From positions 1 to 28,935 of the forward strand of contig QXVZ01006920.1 of the NCBI GenBank assembly GCA_008931825.1: a DNA stretch of 28,935 nucleotides, given 5' to 3'. A model generated the notes under the pieces. The model did no database searches, had not been told where the DNA came from, and worked only from the letters and a program-made list of their open reading frames with translations. This DNA is from Phallusia fumigata. Taxonomy: Eukaryota; Chordata; Ascidiacea; Phlebobranchia; Ascidiidae. Of the stretch, positions 11,520 to 23,600 are shown one piece after another. How positions within the stretch are numbered: position 1 is the first letter of the stretch; every line of letters starts with the position of its first letter. A program made the position numbers and the translations under genes.

Positions 11520-11712
11520 TTTATTAAAACCCCAGTTTTTTGGCATGTACAGAATCAATAAGGCTTTGTTATAACACTGAGACACATCTTACATTTACAC
11601 ATTTCACAGTAAGTTTAAATCCATGTGCAACATAAGAAAATGAATAAAACTTGGATATATATTCTCAAATCACACAAACACAGTAATACTAATGCATTGG
11701 GAAAAGCATCGA
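11520..11712 (-). repeat. Shared 3' flank module, copy downstream of gene 3, with polyadenylation signal
   Basis: The gene-proximal part matches the flanks of genes 2, 4 and 5. On the minus strand AATAAA occurs at 11520-11525, about 190 bp past the stop codon, and is a good candidate polyadenylation signal. The promoter module of gene 2 begins only about 350-500 bp further, so spacing between copies is tight. Confidence 0.65.
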
Positions 11713-14700
11713 TTAAGCCATGAACCAACCAAGAACCACAAGACCCATCATCACCAACATATTGATTTGTGGTGCGTGGTCAGCACCAGATGTTGTTGTT
11801 GCATTTGTGGTAGTAGTAGTAGTAGTAGTTGTAGTGGTTGTGGTGGTTGTGGTGGTTGTTGTGGTAACAGCGGCAGAGTTGCAACCGTCAGTATCACAGC
11901 AATATTCAATGCAGCCCTCAGCCCTGCATGAAAAGATGTTTTTGTTATATTGCTGCAGTGGTATTGACTTTGAAACTGTGAAATGTCGTTTTCGATTTAC
12001 GCCGTAACCTGAACCTGATTGTTGGGTGTTTCTGTACTTAGCGGCCAGTTAAAAGTTAAACCAACTTACCCATTGCAAAGCATAGTTCCATTGTTACATT
12101 CAGCCCCCGTGCTGCAAGATCCAACTATCACCACTGTATCTGTATCTAAACATAAAGATGTTAAAGATGTTGATACGTATTTGTGAGCCTTCAATTGTCA
12201 GCACGCTTCATTTTGACTATAACCAATCAACCAAGCACATTAGTCGGTCAATGTGATTTATAACTATGTTCAGTTTAATTGCTCCGGATTTGCCAATGTA
12301 GATTGATTGCAAGTTGATAATTTTAAGCTGATTTAATTTTAAACGATGTTGTGGCCAATTTGTCAGTTTACCTCCACTTGTGGTTGTAGTTTGCTTTCTT
12401 CCACACATTTCACCAGCAGGGCAATGCTCTGGTGTTAAACTTCCAGTTGCTGCTGCAGTTCCAACTTGTGTGGTCATTCCAGTCAAACATTGTCTTGCTG
12501 TTTGTGTTGCTACTGACAATGTGTTACACTCGTCAGCATTGTTGCAGCAAGCTGATACGCAGTTTCTGCAAACAAAATAAAAACAATATCTAAATTTGTT
12601 TTGTTGTACATCTTTGGCAGAGTATGAACAACTTTACTCATTGTATACACAATATAAAGGTTATTATTCATTTTCCTCACAAAACATATTCCTAAAACAC
12701 CAAATGTTTTCGCATTGTTTCTTGTTACTTACGATTCACCAGTGCAGAGAGCATCGCATTGGGCTTGTGTTGAGCATGATCCTTCTACACTGCCTGTAAA
12801 AATCAATTTTTGAAACTAAAATTTTAAAAATTCCCTTTCTGACCTAACAGTTTAAATTATTCAATTGGTTTGGATTACTTTAGTTTTTGTATTTTATCCG
12901 AAATGCTTCAGTGTTATTGCCACTGATAGGTTAAATTTTGTAATTCCCAGAAATGTTGTGACCGTGGTGATCAGGCTTAAAATCTGATTTCTATCCAGTA
13001 CCCTGTCTGCCACTGCTTGTGGATAACCAGGATGTAATCGTTTTTTTGAATTAGTTACTTGTTGGTTAAATCTAAAGTTTAACCTAAATGAACTGAAAGG
13101 TTTAAACCAAATGTTGTCAATGGCATTCCAAACACAAAATACTGACTTCTGACTAAGCAGCACTAAAGTAGGCAGATTATAGGAGACTTATTTTAAGCAT
13201 AACCTACCAAGGATATAAAGCAACCAAACAACTGCAAATTACAATTGCTTTAGTCTACTGTATGCAAATGTCCCTATCACTACCAGATGTGATTTCTTTT
13301 CTTCCGCAGAAAGTTGCACAGGCATCATTTGTTGTTGGAAATGATCCACTTGTCAATGTTCCAGTTCCACAAGTAATGGTAGCTCCCATATCAGCAACTG
13401 AGACTCTGTTGCAGTTATCTTCATTGTTGCAACAAGCTGACTCACAACCCCTGTGAAAAGTGTCGAAATTAAAAACGAAATTATTTGCATTAGCTACAGG
13501 GTGTGATCAGATAAATGCTTACGGTATAAACAGAAACCACTTTTTATTCGAAAGAACAAATAATCCGAATACAAAATGTGACATTTTTACTGTGTGGAAT
13601 CGTTTTAAAAATTCCTCCTGTACGAGCACAGAAACAGAAAGGGACTTCTGGACTTAGTTACTGTAGCAGCTGACAATAAGAACACAAAACTTGGCAACCA
13701 AAGAACTTACGCTGTTCCAACACAGAGCAGATCACATGTGGTGACGGAATCTTGACATGATCCAACAGTGGTTACAACTGTACCAGCTGTAAAATAATTT
13801 GTTTTGTGTTTACGAATATTGCCTGATACTGCACATGTTCTAGATGAATTACTTTGTACTGTATTGAGTTTTAATGCCCAACAGGTACAATTTTTTGTTT
13901 AAATTCAACGTTTAGACTGCTAATGCATATGCCTTTGGCAAAAATTTATTTGGTAATGAACACATATAAAATATTGTTTGGAAATTTGCTGTCAGTTTGC
14001 AAAACCTTCAAAAAAGTTGACTTAAGGATCTTGTTACTTCTACACAATCAGCTGGTTTACATTCGTGAGTTTTAACGCATTTACCCACCTGTCGTTTCGG
14101 TTCTGCCACAAATCTGGTTGGCTGTGCAAGTTGTATATGTCAGTGGTCCAGAAGCAGCTGCGGCTCCATCCTTGGTAAAAGTTCCCACCATACAAACTCT
14201 GAGGGCGTTTGCTGCTGTTATCTCAGCAACAGTCCCCATGTTACAATCGTCAGCGTTAGAGCAGCAGGCTTCCACGCAGGTGCTTCCACTACATACATAA
14301 AACAAGTTAGGAAAGTGCCTGCTACTACTTATGAGTATTGGTGCTACGTTTAAAAGGAGCGCTTTAACAAAACATTCTGGCCCAAATTTTGCTCGATGGC
14401 AGAAACAACCCCATAGACCTGAAGTTATGATATGCAGTTTGTGATATTGTTTGTCTCATTCGTTTGACCTCATTCGATTAAACTTACGAGGCTGTGCTAT
14501 CGCAGAGTGTTGTGCATGCTGTTTGTGCCTGACATGATGCGGTCGTGGTTGTGGTTCCTGAAATATGAATTGGAAATATTATTTGCAGCGTCAATGAAGT
14601 TGTCACAGGAATTTTTTTACCCACCTCCGGTTGTAACTTCTGTTTTGGCGCAGACTTGTCCGGCTGTGCAGGGCGTTGATGGTGCTGAGCCACCACTTGT

Positions 14701-15941
14701 GACGGAACATGACATAACGTTCATTTTTACCATGGTCTGGCTGTTGCAGTCATCTGCGTTGTTGCAACATGCTGATTCGCAAGGGCTGTGGTAAAAATAA
14801 CAAATAAAGTTTTATCCAACTGAAACTAGGTTACTAGTATTAGTTTTGCATTCAGTTGTTATCTGCAATCCATTGTGCATCTAAAAGTTGTCTTGGTGCA
14901 TCGATTTCTTTATACACAGCGATATTATGTGAAGTTTTTGGCGTTGTTTTATTTAATCCAGCATGTTGTTGTACTTACTCTGATTCGCCTCCACACAGGT
15001 TACAAGTTGTTGCCGTTTCATCTGTGCAAGATCCTGTCGGTGTTGTCGTACCACCAGCTAAAAAATAGGAGTAAAACCTTATAATTGTATCATATTCCCT
15101 TATGACTGATCTTACCTGGGGTTACTTCCTTTCTCCCGCAAGTCTGGGCGGCTGTACAAGTTGTACTGGTCCCAGCCGCTACATTAGTGATGCAGTTGAC
15201 AGTTCCAATGATAGCAGACACCGCAGCATTGTTGCAATCGTTCGCATCCTTACAACAAGCTCCCACACAGTCTCTAAAGTCAAGAACATGCTTTGAGTTT
15301 TTTAACAATAAGTTTTTTGTCATGGGAATTGTGGTTTGCACACAAGTTTACATCTACTTTTTGTAATTTGTTTTCTACAAACTTACGAATCACCAAGACA
15401 TAGATTGTCGCATGCAGCGGCTGTTGAACACGATCCGACAGTCACCACCGTTGTAACACTATCAGCTGAAACAAATAAAAATTAGTTTGTGTCATACTAG
15501 GAGATGGGAGAACAATGAAAACATCCGAATCGAGAAACAGAATGTTCATGAACAAGAACGACTCTGACTACCCGCATTGAGATTTCAACCCACGACTTCG
15601 GGGTTACACATTTTATGTTCGACATTTTATTGTTGTTGGCCATTAAAAGTTCTAAAAAGTCCGATGTTTTGCTATTTTGCAAGCTGTTTGTAACTTTAAG
15701 TGATTTACTGAGGTAACGATGATCTAAATGAAAATGTAGCATTATCAATTTTGTTAACCAGCCTACCAGTTGTTGATGTTTCGGTTCTTGAACATTGATA
15801 GTTGGTCGGACACGTTCCTACTGTGAACGATCCAGTTGCGGCCGCATCTCCAACTTTTGTGGTCGATCCGATCGAACAATCCAAACCATTTGCAACTCCA
15901 CATATCACCACAAACACGAGCATTGCTCGAACAAAATCCAT
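11713..15941 (-). CDS. Gene 3: intact six-domain Ly6/uPAR-like GPI-anchored protein
   Basis: Exons: complement of join(11713..11923, 12070..12145, 12372..12565, 12733..12793, 13284..13450, 13711..13786, 14089..14288, 14488..14557, 14625..14785, 14979..15057, 15116..15273, 15387..15465, 15767..15941). The total is 1707 bp, or 568 aa plus stop, with no internal stop. The signal peptide MDFVRAMLVFVV..ANG is followed by LDC, which starts domain 1. Six domains follow, ending in signatures such as CVGACCKDANDCN, CESACCNNADDCN and CVEACCSNADDCN. The middle B exons carry the C-x5-C-x3-C motif (for example SCSTAAACDNLC). The last exon encodes AEGCIEYCC..GCN, the longest threonine run in the cluster (20 Thr), an NAT sequon and the tail MLVMMGLVVLGWFMA, typical of a GPI-attachment signal. 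Such proteins normally sit on the outer cell surface; ligand unknown. A TATA-type promoter module lies at about 16884. A 5' UTR acceptor is probable at 15981/15982, giving one leader intron. This is the clearest functional gene with gene 5. Confidence 0.85.
15485..15655. repeat. Repeat in the first coding intron of gene 3, shared with gene 1
   Basis: Copy of 4750-4930, in the same intron and orientation. Its presence in both genes supports common origin of their 5' halves. Confidence 0.35.
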
Positions 15942-16794
15942 TTTTTGTTTTGACTTTGGTACCAGTCGATTTTTTTAATACCTGTCAGCAGATTTGTAGC
16001 CGTTTTGCAGGATTTAAGTTTTGTTGTGATACTGACTTTAAATCAGAACTACACGATTTTGCTTTAGACGGAACAATGACGAAGATAGTATAAATTAAGG
16101 TGGGCGACCTGGGCGTTCACAAAATTGTTTGGGTCAAAAGAAACTGTTTTAAAAGTTTCGTAAGCTAAGCAAACGTAAAATTTTGCGAAATAATACGAAG
16201 TATGTGGTTAATCTGTGCGCAAGTTGTGCTGGCGCCAATAGCACAAACTGTTTTTGTCTAATTATCATGTGTTGGCAAGCTGCCTTTCTCCGCTGTTATT
16301 TGTCTGTGCCATTAGCACAATCCCCTCTTATCACATCTTGGCTTACCACAACGACACTGGCGCCCTGAACGATTCATCACAAAATTTGTTTTTAAACCAA
16401 AAATATGGATTATTTCCACTCCGTTGGAGCATCAACCGCGGGGCGTAGTAAGTCACAGAGCCGCGTAAATTACTGCGCACGAAGTCGTCGCGAAACAAAG
16501 CGAGACCGCCGACACCAGCTTTTGCTGATCAGCTCTTACTGTTGGAATTTTTGATTATTTATCGTAACGAAGGAGGTTAGGCTCTTAATCATATTAGTTT
16601 TGTTTAACACTTGTCTCTCTCTTGGTTGTTGTTGCAACGTTCATTTATCACTTTTGGATGCAACAACATGAACGAATTTTCAAAGGTTGCAGACGAAATT
16701 AAATTTGCTGATATTTAAAATACCCTAGCTATAACGCGCACTTCTCTGCAAAACTACAAGACTAATTCAAAAGCACGCTTGTCCGCCAGCCGCC
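15942..16794. repeat. Upstream region and probable leader intron of gene 3, duplicated upstream of gene 1
   Basis: The counterpart of 5447-6290. It links the promoter module to the signal-peptide exon. The proposed acceptor reads CTGACAG (minus strand) just before 15981. No coding exon seen. Confidence 0.6.
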
Positions 16795-17060
16795 CGACTT
16801 TACCAGCAAAACCAGCCACATTTTCCCTTTCTCCTGCCGCGCTGAAAAGTTCCACAAAGTGTGTGGAAACGATCGGGGCTCGGCCTTATATTCTCATCAC
16901 CGTCGCGTCCCGATCTATTCAGCGGAGGTCAATTACCCCAAACTTTTTCCTCTGCTCGACTCTGAACAAAAACCTTGAAACTTTCTGCTCCTGCTCTCGT
17001 TATTTCCTCGTTGTATGGCAACGTGGTTTTTTTCTTGTTTACTGCCAGTTGTCAGCCAGG
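16795..17060 (-). promoter_or_regulatory. TATA-type promoter module of gene 3
   Basis: GAATATAAGG on the minus strand at 16884-16893, in the same sequence context as the gene 2 module. It sits about 940 bp before the start codon. A leader exon could end at a GTAAAG donor near 16800 and join the acceptor at 15981/15982. A short upstream ATG (MWLVLLV) begins in the leader and does not join the main frame. Confidence 0.6.
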
Positions 17061-17162
17061 TTACCCAGCTAACACGTGGTGCCATGTTGCTCAGGCTTAG
17101 GGCGCATTTGTATTTTCTGTAACTGATAGAAACACCCGTTTGCTTCACACAAATAAACCTTT

Positions 17163-17353
17163 TTTATTAGGAACCAGTTTTTGGTATGTACAGAATCGAT
17201 TAATCTTTGATATAACACTGAGACACATCTTACATTTACACATTTCACAGTAAGTTTAAATCCATGTGCAACATAAGAAAATGAATAAAACTTGGATATA
17301 TATTCTCAAATCACACAAACACAATAATACTAATGCATTGGGAAATGCATGGA
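17163..17353 (-). repeat. Shared 3' flank module, copy downstream of gene 4, with polyadenylation signal
   Basis: Same module as downstream of gene 3. AATAAA on the minus strand lies at 17163-17168, at the homologous place to 11520-11525, which supports it as the real cleavage signal. The gene 3 promoter module follows at about 16880. Confidence 0.65.
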
Positions 17354-18399
17354 TTAAGCCATGAAGCAACCAAGAACCTCAATACCCTTCATCACCAACA
17401 TATTGATTTGTGGTGCGTGGTCAGCACCAGATGTAGTTGTTGCATTTGTGGTAGTAGTAGTTGTGGTGGTTGTGGTGGTAACAGCGGCAGAGTTGCAACT
17501 GTCAGTGTCACAGCAATATTCAATACAGCCCGCAGCCCTGCATGAAAAAAACAACTTTTTGTCATCCTGATGTAATTAATCTGACGTCGATGGTCAGTAA
17601 ATGAAGCAATGACGCATTATGGCAAATAGGAGATGTTGCCTCACCTGTTTTTTAGTATAGATTTCAATAATTAATAACTAGTTATTCAATTTGTTTAACC
17701 AACTTACCCATTGCAAAGCATATTTCCATCGTTACACTCAGCTGCTGTGCTGCAAGATCCAACTATCACCACTGTATCTGTGCCTAAACACAAAGATGTC
17801 AAATACATGCTCAATGCTTGGGACGCTGCTTTTCGGAATTTAATAAAGTTATAACGCCCCCAAATGGCTGTGTTTCTTAGCACAATACTTGCAATGAGAA
17901 TTCGTCTGAGATCATTTTTAGATGTGCATTTTATCAGTCGTAGGTTCGTAGCCAAAATTTAATTCGATTCAATTCGACTGCAACCATGCCCATTAGCTGA
18001 TCTATGTATTTGAGAGCCATGTAGGTGTTTAAGTTCATTGTCTTGCGCTGTAGTTGTTGTTGGTGTTTGTCAAATAATGTCAACTTACGGTGCAGTGCAT
18101 CCAGTTCCACACGTGGCATCCCCAGCAATGCACGATCCTACAGTTGTAACAGTGTTGGCTGAAAAATAAAACCCAATATTTTTCATGTGCTGGTTAGGGA
18201 AAGTGCTACTTGTAGGAAATAATTAATACCTGAAGTTGATTCAGTTCGCTGACATTGCTGACCAGCTGTGCAAGTCATAGTTCCAGTGAGCGTTCCATCT
18301 GTTACTGATCCAGTTCCGCATCGGACGACGTTGATAATGTCAGTTACACTGAGACTGTTGCAGAAATCTCCATCATTACAACATGCTTATGTGCATCCT
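17354..18399 (-). pseudogene. Gene 4: truncated and deleted copy of the Ly6/uPAR-like family
   Basis: Four family exons survive: 17354..17537 (anchor), 17708..17783 (B), 18089..18158 (B) and 18230..18399 (A). They and their introns are nearly identical to the 3' part of gene 5 (20626-22230), so the copy is recent. Several lesions are visible. The A exon that should lie between the two B exons is missing; gene 5 has it at 21385..21578. Two B exons now follow each other, which puts a phase-2 donor against a phase-1 acceptor and shifts the frame. The outermost A exon has TAA (minus strand; 18387-18389) where gene 5 has TCA, just after GCT. The tail reads MLVMKGIEVLGCFMA, with K and E inside what should be a hydrophobic anchor. 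No signal exon exists: family homology stops at about 18450 and a promoter-like module begins. The 11-Thr stalk is otherwise intact. Confidence 0.85.
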
Positions 18400-18459
18400 C
18401 TTTGAAATTTTCCGAAATGCGAACCTGCCTCTATGTATTTGTAAGCATTCGCCTTCTAA

Positions 18460-18920
18460 AAATCTAAATATTTCCAATCTACAAAGTTTTTGCGCCAGAA
18501 AGCACCACTTCCTTATTCGCATAGACTTTAGAAAACAACACATTGCTTACATTATAAACTGTTTATATTAAAAATTACTCTTCTTGTTCAAAACCGACCA
18601 AACTCCCATGTATAACAAGGTTGCGTGACTCTTACGATTACAGATCAACTCTCGACGTTTTCCGATTGATTTCCCGTAAAACCACTTACTCTTCTCGGCC
18701 GAAACACTAAAGGTGTCGTCTTTCACTTTTTTCTCCCACTTAATGGGAAACTCAACCAAAGTGAACTAAAACGTGGCGGCTTCGTCCTTCCTATTCTCAC
18801 CCAGTCAGCCAAACAAAAATTTCAAAAGGTCGCTTTCCACGTGGTTGCTCATCGTGTTTAGCAACCTCAGCAGTTTTTCTTTGTGTTTACTAGTAGTCAT
18901 GACAGGGGTCGTGCTCTTAC
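18460..18920 (-). promoter_or_regulatory. Decayed promoter/leader module at the 5' side of pseudogene 4
   Basis: Closely related to 27710-28250, including the leader donor GTAAGT (complement at about 18687-18692). The TATA element is lost: where the gene 5 copy reads ccttatattc, this one reads ccttcctattc (18786-18796). The ~75 bp conserved upstream block is deleted. The module joins the truncated gene at about 18450. Confidence 0.55.
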
Positions 18921-19529
18921 TTCCATACACGTCAATGTGCTAAACAACTATAGAGATGTTTAAAGTAGAACAGCGGATCCCAAGGATTCGAATCCAAATT
19001 TGCGCTTTATATCGGGTAATTGGAACCGATTTTATTTCGTCTAAACCACGTGTAAACTAGCGTGCGCAATTCGTCTGCACTTTGTGTTAATGCGAGTGGC
19101 ATTTACAGACGCAACAGCGCCGATACATTGACCATACCTCTGACGTCCGGCTCACGTGTTACAGGAAATGCAATAGAAGGCATGGAGTACTATTATACAG
19201 TCTTCACTATTGTTTTGTTGCTTGCATTTCTTTGTGTCATTCGGTCTAAATTAATATAAGACTTTGATTCGAAACAACTATTCTAAGACAGCCAGTTATT
19301 TTACTTTGAACATCCCTATGAGACAACCCGCTCTGCTGAACAAGACAACTTAAATGTGTTTTGGGGGTCGGATCAGAGTATCAGAACTGCCCCGTGTATG
19401 CACTGTCAGAGGCTAGAACTTGCGTACCCATAAGCAAACACTGGCTTGGCTGCTCATATTCACTTAGCCGTTCGTATTTAAGTCATGTTTAAAGCGGATG
19501 ACCGTCAAAGTTTGTGCAACCCTATGCTC

Positions 19530-20060
19530 GGCTGAGTTTACATAATCCGCGGTAACATTGTCACTGAATCCCCGCAAAACCTCCAACAATAGTTACGATC
19601 TTAGAGTCTTCCAATAGAAAGTCATCAAAACATCGTCTTTATTTTTTAACTCGACTGCGTTAAACCAGAAGAGCACAGGCTTTTCATTCACGCAGCAGAC
19701 TTACCAAATTAAACTCCCCTTTTCTCTCTCCCAAAAAAAATCGGGAAGTATTTTCTAAACATCCCTGAGACCGGATTAATATGTTTGTGTGGCAACGTGT
19801 GGAGTTACTTCTGAACCATGCACGTGTCTATGCAATGAAAAGCTCTACATCCATATCCGACAAATGCTTAATCAGAGAAATATAGCAACACCAACGCAAT
19901 AAACAGGCTACCACAATCGTCACCAAAATATCACCAACAAACTAATAATTTGCTCAGCCTGTTTATTAGCACCAGTCACCATTTCTGCGATAACTAATTG
20001 CGGAAGCTATTTACAGTGCTTTGTGTGTAGTTGCCGCCGTAGCCGAAACTAGTGGAACTT
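19530..20060. repeat. Intergenic block, duplicated at 6760-7340
   Basis: Partner of the block between genes 1 and 2; here it lies between genes 4 and 5. The gap 18920-19530 before it holds no recognised feature. Confidence 0.6.
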
Positions 20061-20352
20061 ATGCAAGGCGCATTTATTTTCGTTTTCACGCTACGCTTAC
20101 CGCAATCCAAACATATCTTCCCTTTTTTGTCTTATATTTCCCAGCGAAAAAAAGGGTAGGGGCATTAACCTTAATTTTGTTTGAATAAGAAGATATTCAA
20201 ATACTATTGAGTCCATTTAAAACTGTTAATTTTTATGTACCAGCTGTTAAATTATCATTTCTTTTCCAAGTGCAACTCTGGCATCGTATTTGCAACAAGA
20301 TTTATTTTGGTATTTATCGAGTTATTTGTGTTTCTGTGGTGTCTGTTAATCT

Positions 20353-20625
20353 TTTATTGCGGGACTAGTTTAAAACTGTCAGTTTCAGATCGCAGGCATT
20401 TTGCACACCAACATTTCAGATTGTATTTAGCAATGTCAGAACCGAACGTTTTTGGCATGTACAGAATCGATTAATCTTTGATATAACACTGAGACACATC
20501 TTACATTTACACATTTCACAGTAAGTTTAAATCCATGTGCAACATAAGAAAACTAATAAAACTTGGATATATTTTCTCAAAATCACACAAACACAGTAAT
20601 ACTAATGCATTGGGAAATACATGGA
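20353..20625 (-). repeat. Shared 3' flank module, copy downstream of gene 5
   Basis: The longer version of the module, like that of gene 2, extends back to about 20230. A minus-strand AATAAA is at 20353-20358. It is further from the stop codon than in genes 3 and 4, so the cleavage site may differ. Confidence 0.6.
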
Positions 20626-23600
20626 TTAAGCCATGAACCAACCAAGAACCACAAGACCCATCATCACCAACATATTGATTTGTGGTGCGTGGTCAGCACC
20701 AGATGTAGTTGTTGCATTTGTGGTAGTAGTAGTAGTAGTTGTTGTGGTGGTTGTTGTAGTAACAGCGGCAGAGTTGCAACCGTTTGTATCACAGCAATAT
20801 TCAATACAGCCCGCAACCCTGCATGAAAAAAACAACTTTTTGTCATCCTGATGTAATTAATGTGGCGTCGATGGTCAGTAAATGAAGCAATGACGCATTA
20901 TGGCAAATAGGAGATGTTGCCTCACCTGTTTTTTAGTGTAGATTTTCAAAACTAACAACTAGTTTTTCAATTTGTTAAACCAACTTACCCATTGCAAAGC
21001 ATAGTTCCATTGTTACATTCAGCTGCTGTGCTGCAAGATCCAACTATCACCACTGTATCTGTATCTAAACATAAAGATGTCAAATGCATGCTCAATGCTT
21101 GGGACGCTGCTTTTCGGAATTTAATAAAGTTATAGCGCCCCCAAATGGCTGTGTTTGTTAGCACAATGCTTGCAATGAGAATTTGTCTGAGATCATTTTT
21201 AGATGTGCATTTTATCAGTCGTGATTCGTAGCCAAAATTTGATTCGATTCAATTTGACTGCAACCATGCCCATTAGCTGATCTATGTATTTGAGTGCCAT
21301 GTAGGTGTTTAAGTTCATTGTCTTGCGCTGTAGTTGATTTTGTATTTTAAACGTCGACATGTCATCACTGTCGTGTCAGTTTACCTCCACTTGTGGTTGT
21401 AGTTTGCTTTCTTCCACACATTTCACCAGCAGGGCAATGTTGAAGAGCCAAACTTCCAGTTGCTGCTGCAGTTCCAACTTGCATGGTGGTTCCAACCAAA
21501 CATTGTCTTGCTGTTTGTGTTGCTACTGACAATGTGTTACATCCATCAGCGTCGTTGCAGCAAGCTGATACGCAGTTTCTGTAACAAAATAACATTAATA
21601 CTATTACACACTAGAAGTCTGTGAACTTGTTGATTATCATCAGCGGAACCTCTAGTGCGGAGATAACTCATGTTGATATTCAAACTCACAAGCATCACCT
21701 GATTATTAGTTACAATTAAAAACCCCGCATGCGAGTTTTGCAAGTCAATTGTTGAATCGAAATGTGTGGACAATCTACAGTTTGTGTTTCAGTATTTGAT
21801 TTTGAACACATTTATGCCACGAATTAATTTTGTTTTTTGTTGGTGTTTGTCAAATAATGTCAACTTACGGTGCAGTGCATCCAGTTCCACACGTGGCATC
21901 CCCAGCAATGCACAATCCTACAGTTGTAACAGTGTTGGCTGAAAAATAAAACCCAATATTTTTCATGTGCTGGTTAGGGAAAGTGCTACTTGTAGGAAAT
22001 AATTAATACCTGAAGTTGATTCAGTTCGCTGACATTGCTGACCAGCTGTGCAAGTCATAGTTCCTGTGAGCGTTCCATCTGTTACTGATCCAGTTCCGCA
22101 TCGGACGACGTTGATAATGTCAGTTACACTGAGACTGTTGCAGAAATCTCCATCATTACAACATGCTGATGTGCATCCTCTGTGAAATTTTCTCAATTGT
22201 TATTGGGTCTCCATGTATTTAACGCATGGCTTAACAAACTCCAATGAAGAAACACGTTAATAAAAATGTGAATTTAAAAATGTATAAAACATTACTTACG
22301 TTTGTCCGGCACAGAGCACATCACATCCAGCTTGTGTCTGGCACGAACCCTCTGTTGCACCTGTAAATAATTTGTTTAAACGTAAACTGAAAGTACAAGA
22401 ATTGGAATTGGTAATATACATGATATTGTGGTTGTGATGAAACATGAAACGCCTTATGCAGGTCAGAAGAAACGTTTGGTTTTTGTTCAGCTTTTGTTTT
22501 GTTCGACAAACTTAGTTTTGCGTTGAATTTCATTTACCACAAAGCTTTAAATTTTTTTCACCCTTTTTGAACCTTCGAATATCACATATCTGGTGTGGTA
22601 CACAATACTGCCGGTCAAGTTATAGCACGCATTTTCTCGCAAAATGTGTGTTTGTCAAATCGTAATGCCCAAAGGAAGAAGTGCTCAAGTCGAACTATGT
22701 TCGTTCAAATATTTTAAATCGACGTATGCCTAATTTACCTCCGCTTATTTCCTTCCTTGCACAAAGCTCGTTAGCGGCACAAGTGGTGGCTGTTGGGAAA
22801 GCTCCACCTGTTAATGTCCCAGTTCCACATCTTCTGGTGGTGCTCATCTGTACTACTGTTCGGGTGTTACAGTTGTCTGCATCGCTGCAGCACTCTGATG
22901 TACAATCCCTGTGCATTGTATCAAAAAAATTGATAGAAACGAAAGGTGGCGCAAAAATAGCAAAAAAGCAACAAAATTTCGGCTTTGTATTCTTTGCCAC
23001 TAGGTGTTTTGCTTTGGGTTTTAGCTTTTGCCAAAACGGGGTAATTGACTTGCGAATGGATAGACAACTTTTGAATATGTGTTTTTCTATTTTCCTTTCT
23101 GCTATACTGAGAATGGCACTTTGTTTTATGTTTCTTTGTTACTTACGCAACGTTAGCACAAAGATCATCACATTCAGCTTGGGTTGAGCAAGATCCAGCG
23201 ATGGTGCCTGGAAAATACGTGTTTGTCATAGATAACATAAAAAAGAATTTCTGAATTTGTACAACTTTAAATCATAAGCATAAATGTTTCTAGCTTCAAG
23301 CCCGGCCTGAATCGACTTTATTTGGAATACGTTTTTCCTGCTTTTGCCCGAAACACCGATTACTCTAACATTTTTTGTTTCTTCACAATAAAGCTATGTT
23401 TATAAACATCGCAAACTTCGGACAAACTCATTTCTTACTTGCAGTATTTGTTCTTCCACAAAGCTTGTCAGCTGTGCAGGTCAAAGCTGTACTTGCACCT
23501 GTCCCAGTTCCACATTGTACCACATTATCAATATCTGCTACTGAACGAGTGTTGCAATGATCTCCATCTTTACAGCATGCCGATATACAACCCCTGAAAA

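Noticed and set aside
18568..18759. 63-codon minus-strand frame near the gene 4 promoter module
   Set aside because: The paralogous stretch at 27880-28030 has an early stop in this frame, so it is probably non-coding leader.
19062..19259. 65-codon plus-strand frame with a hydrophobic C-terminal stretch
   Set aside because: It has no paralogue in the related intergenic blocks, no clear splice context and no recognised domain.
22681..23187. 168-codon plus-strand open frame
   Set aside because: It is antisense to family exon 22739..22908 and its intron; the real coding strand is minus.
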